A stretch of 8,468 nt of DNA, from assembly GCA_021846145.1 (NCBI GenBank), contig JAJZCJ010000130.1:1-8468 (forward strand), in the 5' to 3' direction. Position 1 is the stretch's first letter; the number at the start of each line of letters is the position of its first letter. Shown piece by piece: positions 1 through 5,205 of this stretch. The DNA comes from Bacillota bacterium (GTDB lineage Bacteria > Bacillota > Bacilli > Alicyclobacillales > SLC66). Under the pieces are notes generated by a model. It saw nothing but the letters and a program-made list of their open reading frames with translations. It had not been told where the DNA came from and searched no databases. The translations under genes were made by a program, and so were the position numbers.

Positions 1-1
1 A

Positions 2-325
2 GCGCTGGCCGCCAAAAATCAATTAGAGGCAGCAGGTTACTCTATCCGACTAGTCAGTTTGCCTGCATTCCGTTTATTCGATGAACAAGACGCAGCATAC
101 AAGGCTCACGTGTTACCTAAAACAGTGAAAGCCCGCGTAGGCGTGGAGATGGCATTGCCTTTTGGCTGGGAACAATATTTGGGCGATGCAGGGGTCATGG
201 TGGGCATTGACCATTTTGGCGCATCCGCTCCCGCAGAGGATTTGCTCAAGCAGTTTGGATTTACTGTTGAACATATAATAGAAGCTGTCAAAACAAGTAT
301 CGAAAGGAGTGGTCAGGAGGCATGA
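2..325 (+). CDS. tkt: Transketolase, C-terminal part (5' end outside window)
   Basis: This is the last 107 residues of transketolase, the thiamine-diphosphate enzyme that moves two-carbon ketol units between sugar phosphates in the cytoplasmic non-oxidative pentose phosphate pathway. The frame is open from the window edge. The visible part is the C-terminal domain: a VSLPAFRLFDEQD segment, then AAYKAHVLP, then VGVEMALPFGWEQYLGD, then a GIDHFGASAPAEDL stretch, the usual order at the end of bacterial transketolases. The catalytic and cofactor-binding domains lie upstream and cannot be judged. The stop codon TGA overlaps the ATG of the following transaldolase gene (ATGA), so the two are almost certainly co-transcribed and translationally coupled. 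TTG at 59 is not a start; it is an internal leucine codon. The family assignment is from recognised motifs; I am confident. Confidence 0.95.
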   Translation, partial: ALAAKNQLEAAGYSIRLVSLPAFRLFDEQDAAYKAHVLPKTVKARVGVEMALPFGWEQYLGDAGVMVGIDHFGASAPAEDLLKQFGFTVEHIIEAVKTSIERSGQEA

Positions 326-1413
326 CGAAACTTCAGGAACTTGCTGTTCTGGGACAAAGTCCGTGGCTTGATTACATTCGCAAAGATCTTTTGCAATCAG
401 GCGAACTTGGCAAATTGGTAGACTCCGGAATCCGCGGTGTCACGTCCAATCCCACCATTTTTGAAAATGCGATTGGCAAAAGCGACCTGTATCTGGCTGA
501 CATCAAGCACCTAGCCCATCAAGGTAGCGACAAGTATCAGATTTACGAGGAATTGGCAGTCGATGACATTAAGCGTGCAGCGGATGTGCTGCGTTCGGTA
601 TACGTCCAGTCAGATGAGACTGACGGCTTTGTCAGCCTAGAGGTGCCACCAGCACTCTGCCACGATTATGAGCAAACAGTAGCAGAGGCGCGCCGGCTTT
701 GGGCCAAAATTGAGCGTCCCAACCTGATGATCAAAGTACCAGCAACACCTGCCGGAGTGCGTGCCATCACCGATCTGATTGCAGAAGGAATTTCCGTAAA
801 TGCCACGCTGATGTTCACGCGCCAAGACTATCTCGACGTGGCAGAAGCGTATCTATTGGGGTTGGAAAGGCGCTATAAGAACAAACTACCGCTTGATACG
901 GTGGCTTCGGTAGCGAGTATTTTTGTCAGTCGTCTCGACAGTGCGGTGGAGGCATTGGTGGAAGGGGACGCAAAAAGCGAACTGATGGGCAAAGTAGCGG
1001 TTGCAAACTCTAGGCAAATTTATCGTGAATATGTGAACCTATTTCAAAGTGAGCGTTTTAACCGTCTCAAACAAGCTGGTGCCCACCCCCAGCGCCCACT
1101 TTTTGCATCGACGGGAACAAAAAATCCACAGTTGCCTGATGTGCTATACGTGGATCAGTTAATTGGGCCGGACACTGTCAATACGATGCCACCCACCACA
1201 ATGCAGGCCTTTCTTGATCACGGCAGCCCGTTGCGCACCGTAGATCAATTTGCCGCAGAAGACGATCAAGTGCTGCGCCGTTGTAGTCAACACGGTCTGG
1301 ACGTTGAGCAAATTGGCGCAGAATTAAAAACCAAGGGTCTGCAACAATTCATCGATTCGTTCACCAGTTTGCTCGACACTGTAGAGAAAAGACGCCAAGA
1401 AGCACTGAGTTAA
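322..1413 (+). CDS. tal: Transaldolase (long, approximately 360-residue type)
   Basis: Transaldolase moves a dihydroxyacetone unit between sedoheptulose-7-phosphate and glyceraldehyde-3-phosphate through a Schiff base, in the cytoplasmic pentose phosphate pathway. The protein has 363 residues, matching the longer transaldolase class rather than the approximately 215-residue fructose-6-phosphate aldolase-like class. Visible motifs: GQSPWLDYIRKDL near residue 11 with Asp17, RGVTSNPTIFENAI at 38-51, SLEV at 105-108 with Glu107, LMIKVPAT at 135-142 with the expected Schiff-base Lys138, SVNATLMFT at 158-166, and FASTGTKNPQLPD at 261-273. All expected active-site blocks are present. The ATG overlaps the tkt stop. 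AGGAGG ends only one base before this ATG, too close to be ideal, while AAAGGAG at 304-310 sits about 11 bases away; coupling from tkt may matter. N-terminal residues match the family from Met1, so this start is kept. Confidence 0.96.
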   Translation: MTKLQELAVLGQSPWLDYIRKDLLQSGELGKLVDSGIRGVTSNPTIFENAIGKSDLYLADIKHLAHQGSDKYQIYEELAVDDIKRAADVLRSVYVQSDETDGFVSLEVPPALCHDYEQTVAEARRLWAKIERPNLMIKVPATPAGVRAITDLIAEGISVNATLMFTRQDYLDVAEAYLLGLERRYKNKLPLDTVASVASIFVSRLDSAVEALVEGDAKSELMGKVAVANSRQIYREYVNLFQSERFNRLKQAGAHPQRPLFASTGTKNPQLPDVLYVDQLIGPDTVNTMPPTTMQAFLDHGSPLRTVDQFAAEDDQVLRRCSQHGLDVEQIGAELKTKGLQQFIDSFTSLLDTVEKRRQEALS

Positions 1414-1587
1414 TGAGGCACCATCAGAAGCCGGCAGGAGCATCGCAAAAGATGCTTCTGCCAATGTGACATCTGAGAATGCCCGATCTTGCTGTTTTGC
1501 ATAATAATCCCACATCGGACAGAGGCCGACCTCTTGAACTAAAGCCCCCAAGTGTTCAGTAGCATACTTCCATAAAATAGTGGAAAA
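1414..1587 (-). pseudogene. Possible remnant of an unidentified gene, convergent with tal
   Basis: On the minus strand the frame is open from 1587 (after a TAA at 1588-1590) down through 1414 and into tal, giving 58 codons outside tal. The residues look protein-like: an amphipathic stretch around EHLGALVQEVGLCPMWDYY, then RAFSDVTLAEASFAMLLPA. No ATG/GTG start with a ribosome binding site precedes it; TTG at 1551 and an internal ATG near 1515 are unsupported. I do not recognise the family. It could be a decayed C-terminal fragment or simply a chance open frame. The reading is inference from amino-acid texture alone. Confidence 0.25.
1433..1462 (+). terminator. Hairpin after tal, possible transcript end
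   Basis: A 12-bp stem (1433-1444 with 1451-1462, one G-U pair) and a 6-base loop GCAAAA begins 20 bases after the tal stop. It has the position and strength of a terminator for tkt-tal, but no T-run follows, so it may instead be an mRNA 3'-end or processing hairpin. It also lies inside an open antisense frame, so part of the symmetry could be coincidental. Confidence 0.4.
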
Positions 1588-1625
1588 TTAATAGATGCAT
1601 GTCTTATTCATAGATTTTGAAATCC

Positions 1626-1666
1626 ACAAAAGAAATGGGCACCAGCCTCATTCGCCAGTGCCCATT
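1626..1666 (-). terminator. Rho-independent terminator of the araC-type/GNAT unit
   Basis: Reading the minus strand, a 9-bp perfect stem AATGGGCAC/GTGCCCATT (1658-1666 with 1634-1642) extends inwards by four further pairs, two of them G-U, closing a loop of about 7 bases. It is followed by the T-rich tail TTTCTTTTG. It lies 108 bases beyond the acetyltransferase stop and fits as the end of that transcript. Confidence 0.75.
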
Positions 1667-1773
1667 CACCTATGTTTCACACCCAGATCCACGTACCGTG
1701 ATGATAAAACCAAGGAAAACCTCTTGATAAAACACAGCCATGCGAGCTATTGTGAAAGAACAACACGAGGAGA

Positions 1774-2301
1774 TCAGGGTGCGCTGTAGTCTTTCGTTTG
1801 CCAGCGTGGTGAATGCGTGAAGTTCTCATCTGCCAGTACCACTGAAGTTTCTACCTGCCGCAACGGGACAGACCAATACGTCACAAGTAGTTGATTTTTC
1901 TCGTCCTCTTCTACCAGGTGGAACCCGTGTTTTTCGTAGAAGCGCATCGCCCATTCCGCATCAGCCCAAGTGCCAATCAGGATTGGCCGTGTCGTTTGTT
2001 CACGCAGATAGGACAACAACCGGCTTCCAATGCCTTGCCCTCTCTTCATTGTGCGGACATAGGCGTGACGGATAAGGGTAACGTCCTTCACATTTTGAAT
2101 ACCCATGACACCCATCAGGCTACCGCATTCTTCATATCCCCAAAAATCGACGCCATGTTCCATCTCGTATCGAAGCTCTTCGGGCGACATGTACGGCTCT
2201 CGAAAGCAATCCTGAGGAATCACCTCCCGATACGCTTCTGCAGCGTCGTTGATGATCTCGTTAATGGTTTCAAAGTCACTGGGAACACATGGACGAATCA
2301 T
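1774..2301 (-). CDS. GNAT-family N-acetyltransferase
   Basis: This is a probable acetyl-CoA-dependent N-acetyltransferase of 175 residues, cytoplasmic, substrate unknown. It starts IRPCVPSDFETINEIIND, the usual first strand and helix of the GNAT fold. Motif A is at residues 82-98 with the CoA pyrophosphate-binding RGQGIG at 87-92, and motif B is around 118-129 (AMRFYEKHGF) with a conserved Tyr122. The frame extends 20 codons further upstream to 2361, but the ATG at 2301 has an excellent GGTGGAGGGG site with 8-base spacing, and GNAT homology begins there, so I chose it. The gene lies 92 bases downstream of the AraC-type regulator on the same strand with a terminator after it, so the two probably share a transcript. 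The C-terminal 25 or so residues beyond the GNAT core are not recognisable. The target (small molecule, antibiotic or protein N-terminus) cannot be read from sequence. Confidence 0.88.
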   Translation of the reverse strand: MIRPCVPSDFETINEIINDAAEAYREVIPQDCFREPYMSPEELRYEMEHGVDFWGYEECGSLMGVMGIQNVKDVTLIRHAYVRTMKRGQGIGSRLLSYLREQTTRPILIGTWADAEWAMRFYEKHGFHLVEEDEKNQLLVTYWSVPLRQVETSVVLADENFTHSPRWQTKDYSAP

Positions 2302-2334
2302 GCCAATCCCCTCCACCTTAAATGTACTGACATA

Positions 2335-2370
2335 GGCATTACTGCCCTGCGCAGCAGGCATCAGACTGCC
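2335..2370. repeat. Nested inverted-repeat block between regulator and GNAT gene
   Basis: GGCATTACTGCC (2335-2346) and GGCATCAGACTGCC (2357-2370) each carry GGCA...TGCC arms. They flank an 8-base palindrome CTGCGCAG (2347-2354). In the minus-strand mRNA the segment 2343-2360 can fold into a 7-bp hairpin with one bulge. It could be a binding site or an mRNA processing or attenuation hairpin lying 34 bases before the acetyltransferase start. Confidence 0.45.
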
Positions 2371-2375
2371 TTACA

Positions 2376-2392
2376 TGGCTTAGTCTAAGCCA
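2376..2392. repeat. Short perfect hairpin at the regulator's 3' end
   Basis: TGGCTTA/TAAGCCA with a 3-base loop (stem 7 bp) lies directly after the AraC-type gene's stop codon (2394-2396). No T-run follows on the minus strand, so it is a weak terminator at best. It may reduce or protect read-through into the acetyltransferase gene. Confidence 0.4.
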
Positions 2393-2393
2393 C

Positions 2394-3242
2394 TCAGCTA
2401 GTGGAGTCTTGTATAATCTTGCTGTATTTGCTCGGCGTCACACCGGTGATTCTCTTGAACTGCCTGGTGAAATGGCTTTGATCCGTGAATCCCGTTTTAA
2501 AGGTTACGCTGGAAATCGATTGACCTCGCAGCAGGAGTCCCTTGGCACGCGCGACCCGCACCTGTATCAGATAGGCGTGCGGTGGTAGACCCACGTGATT
2601 CCGGAACACACGAATGAGATGAAATGGACTGAGGTTGGCGACATGAGACAGTTGTTCAATCGAAATATCTTCCGGATAGAATGCCTCGATATATTCCCGT
2701 ACCCTGTTTACTGCTTGGTCTTCTCTACCCACAGCACATATCGACACATGTTCATCCGCAAAACGAACGACAAACTGCCCTAACATCCACAACAAACGGG
2801 ATTCCTGTTCGAGGGTAGGCGTGTTCTGTTGTTCGAGAGCCATATGCAGGCTTCGAATCAGCCGTGCCAGTTCCTCATGCCAAATTACGCCCATTGGAAA
2901 AAAGGGGATTGTTTCTGGCCGTCCCGACATCTGAGACGTGATTTGCTGCAGCACACCAGAGTCAAGATAGAACATCCGATATGTCCATCCACCATCAGTT
3001 GCAGCATATCCGTCATGGACTTCACCCGGACTGGCTAAGTTGATATGGCCAACCGGCGCAACAAGGTTTTCCCCTCGATACGAAAACTTGAGTGCCCCTT
3101 GTTCAATGACGCCAATGGCAAAGCCTTCATGCATATGGCGTGAAAATGTTTGCTTGACATAGGTTGCATGCAGCAGCTCCACACCTTCAAGCCGTGGTTG
3201 TCGCCATAATTTTGTTTGTTCACGGGCTTCCTTTGCGTTCAT
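2394..3242 (-). CDS. AraC-family transcriptional regulator with cupin sensor domain
   Basis: This is a 282-residue one-component regulator. The N-terminal half is an AraC-type cupin ligand-binding domain: FSRHMHEGFAIGVIEQGALKF at 33-53 supplies the first cupin motif, and INLASPGEVHDGY at 67-79 the second conserved turn. The C-terminal half, about residues 175-280, is the double helix-turn-helix DNA-binding domain: DISIEQLSHVANLSPFHLIRVFR at 192-214 and SISSVTFKTGFTDQSHFTRQFKRITGVTP at 242-270, followed by the usual P-x-x-Y. Length is normal for the family. ATG at 3242 keeps the family-typical N-terminus; the best site is AGGTGG about 10 bases upstream, partly enclosed in a hairpin. The ligand is unknown. 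The acetyltransferase directly downstream is a likely co-regulated partner. No intact metabolic operon adjoins it to suggest the effector. Confidence 0.92.
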   Translation of the reverse strand: MNAKEAREQTKLWRQPRLEGVELLHATYVKQTFSRHMHEGFAIGVIEQGALKFSYRGENLVAPVGHINLASPGEVHDGYAATDGGWTYRMFYLDSGVLQQITSQMSGRPETIPFFPMGVIWHEELARLIRSLHMALEQQNTPTLEQESRLLWMLGQFVVRFADEHVSICAVGREDQAVNRVREYIEAFYPEDISIEQLSHVANLSPFHLIRVFRNHVGLPPHAYLIQVRVARAKGLLLRGQSISSVTFKTGFTDQSHFTRQFKRITGVTPSKYSKIIQDSTS

Positions 3243-3245
3243 TTC

Positions 3246-3263
3246 CTTTCAACCACCTGAAAG
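3246..3263 (-). promoter_or_regulatory. Hairpin enclosing the regulator's ribosome binding site
   Basis: The mRNA strand reads CTTTCA-GGTGGT-TGAAAG, a perfect 6-bp stem, ending 3 bases before the ATG at 3242. The best Shine-Dalgarno match (AGGTGG) is in the loop plus closing base, and AAAGG forms the 3' arm. The structure could temper translation, but a 6-bp A/T-rich stem is only marginally stable. Confidence 0.35.
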
Positions 3264-3285
3264 AATCATTTTCGTTTTGTCTGAT

Positions 3286-3306
3286 GGGAAGGAGTTGACT
3301 CTTCCC
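3286..3306. promoter_or_regulatory. Inverted repeat in the AraC-type gene leader
   Basis: GGGAAG (3286-3291) and CTTCCC (3301-3306) are perfect 6-base arms around a 9-base centre that itself contains AGT/ACT. It lies 44 bases before the start codon, between the candidate promoter and the gene. It could be an operator for autoregulation or an mRNA hairpin. Confidence 0.35.
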
Positions 3307-3349
3307 GCTCATTTGAACAACGAAACCGTCAATCTTGGGACAATTTACA

Positions 3350-3378
3350 CAGACAACTTTCGGACGTTATGCTATAAC
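3350..3378 (+). promoter_or_regulatory. Candidate orphan plus-strand promoter
   Basis: CAGACA (3350-3355, four of six to consensus) is followed at a 17-base gap by TATAAC with an extended TGC just before it (TGCTATAAC, 3370-3378). No plus-strand gene follows before the strong hairpin at 3559-3591, so a product, if any, would be a short RNA of about 200 bases. In AT-rich DNA chance matches like this occur. Confidence 0.25.
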
Positions 3379-3384
3379 AGCAAC

Positions 3385-3413
3385 ATTATATTTCAAACAG
3401 TAACGGAAATCTA
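3385..3413 (-). promoter_or_regulatory. Candidate promoter of the AraC-type gene
   Basis: A perfect TATAAT on the minus strand (3390-3385) is preceded at 17 bases by TAGATT (3413-3408), three of six matches to the -35 consensus. It would give a leader of about 135 bases containing both inverted repeats described above. The -35 is weak, so this is tentative. Confidence 0.3.
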
Positions 3414-3555
3414 CCATTTTCCTTGCGTCCTGGCTCTTGTTGCAATTGCACTCCCTCGCCCTATTGCGCAAAAGCACATAAACTTCACGCTGCGCATGAA
3501 TATACATAATTTTACTGCAGTTGATTTTCTATATTGATGACTTGTCGTCTGAAGT

Positions 3556-3591
3556 AAAAAGAGGGCTTAGATCAATCACCTAAGCCCTCTT
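3556..3591 (-). terminator. Strong Rho-independent terminator of the lipoprotein gene
   Basis: A perfect 12-bp stem (3580-3591 with 3559-3570; core GAGGGCTTAG) with a 9-base loop is followed on the minus strand by TTTTT from the 3' arm onwards. It begins 24 bases after the lipoprotein stop. On the plus strand the tail is only CGAGTCGTTTTC, so termination in that direction would be weaker. Confidence 0.9.
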
Positions 3592-3614
3592 CGAGTCGTT
3601 TTCTATTCCACTTG

Positions 3615-4724
3615 CTAATTGCCCAACCCATACGGACCGCTTTGAATTTGATCCAACAAAGGAGTATCCCACGAAAGAGGTTGTGGAATCGATTCCAAAG
3701 AGTATTTTTTTATCGAACCATATGACCAAATGTCGACGATCCCTTTATCGCCAAATGGTACATTTTCAGTTTGAAGCAAGAAAGATGCTAAATTAAAAAG
3801 AATCTGTCCATCAATCTTCGTTACGATCGAGTTAGACGGAATGTAAGGCATGGAGTAAGAATATCCGTAGATCGAACCAGTGCTATCCATGCCGTAACCA
3901 CCTAGCGAATCAGGTCCTTGAAGATAACCAGTTTGGCCGATCAACATCCCTTTACCAGTAAACCCAAGAGATTCTTCAGTGGTGGGTTGCGCAGACGAAG
4001 TCTCCAAACCAATGGATGCAGTATCCATCGTCTTTTTACTCGGTAGCCACTGATATATCTGTGTATCTCTTGTATAGGCGTCCATGCCGTAACCTTTCGG
4101 GTTTGCACCAAAGGGTACACCGACAACCTGTACGGCCAAACCCGATTTCATCCCTCCGTGTAAAGGAATAAGATCAACAGAGCCTGGGATGTCTGGAGAT
4201 CTCCAAACTAATTGATCGTTGTCCGTATTAAATATGTAGACCATATCGATTTCTTGCCCTTCCGCTAGATGGGACGAATATGGGCCAGTATATGATCCTA
4301 CGGAGTGTCCCAAAGTTCCTTTATCCAGAACAACCAATCCGTGCAATCCAGGCACAATTGTTTGTGAGGGAATTAAGATTATTCCACCCGCCAAATGGAG
4401 CTGAGAAACTAAGTTCGCCCTGTTGTTCTGGATGTGAAACAGGTAAGCCCCTTGTGTATAATTGCCCCCGTTTTTGGGTGGAGTGTTGACTGCAATGTAT
4501 TCTCCTGACTCTGCAGAAATATAGAAGGATTTGGCGTTAAATGATTGACCGTGCGAAGAAAAATATTTTGCAATTAGTGGTTTTGATTTAACTGGTTTCA
4601 TTAGTAATTCTGAATTAACTTGTTTCGGACTGACTGGTTTGGTTGTGGAACAACCAACGATGGTAAATAGGCTAACACTAGCTAAAACTATTATTGCAGT
4701 GATGATCTTTGATTGGCTTGTCAT
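3615..4724 (-). CDS. Lipoprotein of unknown function with internal repeats
   Basis: This is a 369-residue protein with a type II signal peptide: a short polar start with Lys6, a hydrophobic core ITAIIVLASVSLFT, and the lipobox IVGC with lipidated Cys25. It is therefore probably tethered to the outer face of the cytoplasmic membrane. I do not recognise the mature domain. It has at least two related segments, about residues 194-228 and 256-293, each a hydrophobic strand after GL or GM, then a Gly-rich turn, GYGMD (211-215 and 276-280), then an aromatic strand. A looser third copy lies at about 126-168. This suggests a beta-propeller-like or other repeated beta fold. ATG at 4724 has AAGGGAG with 8-base spacing; the in-frame GTG at 4733 overlaps that site and is rejected. 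It is flanked by its own terminator and is monocistronic. Residue composition (Gly, Tyr, Ser, few Cys) fits an exported protein. Confidence 0.85.
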   Translation of the reverse strand: MTSQSKIITAIIVLASVSLFTIVGCSTTKPVSPKQVNSELLMKPVKSKPLIAKYFSSHGQSFNAKSFYISAESGEYIAVNTPPKNGGNYTQGAYLFHIQNNRANLVSQLHLAGGIILIPSQTIVPGLHGLVVLDKGTLGHSVGSYTGPYSSHLAEGQEIDMVYIFNTDNDQLVWRSPDIPGSVDLIPLHGGMKSGLAVQVVGVPFGANPKGYGMDAYTRDTQIYQWLPSKKTMDTASIGLETSSAQPTTEESLGFTGKGMLIGQTGYLQGPDSLGGYGMDSTGSIYGYSYSMPYIPSNSIVTKIDGQILFNLASFLLQTENVPFGDKGIVDIWSYGSIKKYSLESIPQPLSWDTPLLDQIQSGPYGLGN

Positions 4725-5205
4725 GAATGACACTCCCTTGAAAACTCGAGCAAAATGGGATTTTTATTCGCCCTACCAAAATTGGTTATGTAATGCTACA
4801 TCCAGAAAAAAGCTTGCTAACCTTTTTCACCTTCCCAGTATACACCATGATTGTAATATCGGTGGCTATACAACAAACGTCCGGGAAAAATAAATTTCAA
4901 ATTAAATAGGTTTAGTTGGTTTTTGTATCATTTCGACGAATCATTTTCCCGCAAGAGAAGTCCTTTATCTTTTTCATTGTTTTGGGGGATCGCTCGCCCA
5001 CTGCCTATGACATGATAGTTGATCTGGTCCGCTGGCTGAGTCAAGGAGTCTGCCCCAAGTAAATTTGAGCGACTCCCTACCAATTTGCTCTAGTAATATC
5101 ACTGTCTATTTACAACACATCATGTACGCTTGTGTCGCACTCCGGCCCTTATATGCAAGAAGGAATGGGCAACTTTGTGCAGCCCGTTTGCCCGTAATTG
5201 CGGGA
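4725..5205. other. 481-base gap between the antiporter and lipoprotein genes
   Basis: No gene is recognisable here on either strand. Nearest the lipoprotein are its ribosome binding site (4733-4739) and small inverted repeats, ACCAA/TTGGT (4775-4786) and TGTA/TACA (4789-4800), that could belong to its promoter region. No good -35/-10 pair stands out. The middle, 4880-4985, is AT-rich. A weak GGAGTC/GACTCC pair (5045-5076) is probably chance. The antiporter end has a possible terminator at 5167-5193. Confidence 0.6.
5155..5193 (-). terminator. Weak candidate terminator of the antiporter gene
   Basis: On the minus strand GGGCAA and TTGCCC (5193-5188 with 5172-5167) form a 6-bp stem around a 15-base loop, followed by ATTCCTTCTTGC. 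The stem is short and the tail is only partly T-rich, but the position, 13 bases after the antiporter stop, is right. Confidence 0.35.

Larger units (their letters stand above)
1414..1773. other. Intergenic stretch between tal and the GNAT gene
   Basis: This 360-base convergent gap contains the hairpin at 1433-1462, an antisense open frame from 1587 downwards that reads like protein, and the minus-strand terminator near 1626-1666. From 1667 to 1773 I see nothing recognisable. A 64-codon plus-strand open frame from 1595 has no ribosome binding site and spans the terminator, so I do not call it a gene. Confidence 0.6.
3243..3614. other. Intergenic stretch between the lipoprotein and AraC-type genes
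   Basis: This 372-base stretch holds the leader and candidate promoter of the AraC-type gene, the possible orphan plus-strand promoter, and the lipoprotein terminator. An 86-codon plus-strand open frame at 3277-3537 begins with TTG, has no suitable ribosome binding site and resembles no protein I know, so I do not call it. Between about 3420 and 3555 nothing else is recognisable. Confidence 0.6.

Noticed and set aside
1595..1789. 64-codon plus-strand open frame
   Set aside because: It spans the minus-strand terminator, lacks a ribosome binding site and has low-complexity, non-protein-like content.
2302..2361. Longer acetyltransferase start at 2361
   Set aside because: It has no good ribosome binding site, and its extra 20 residues do not resemble a GNAT N-terminus; the ATG at 2301 has GGTGGAGGGG at ideal spacing.
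3277..3537. 86-codon plus-strand open frame
   Set aside because: It has a TTG start without a ribosome binding site, no recognisable protein features, and overlaps the AraC-type gene's leader.
4725..4733. GTG start of the lipoprotein at 4733
   Set aside because: This GTG overlaps the ribosome binding site that serves ATG 4724, leaving no site for itself.
4981..5060. Short plus-strand protein-like stretch (YDMIVDLVRWLSQGVCP)
   Set aside because: It is too short, has no start or ribosome binding site, and its neighbours in the same frame are stops.
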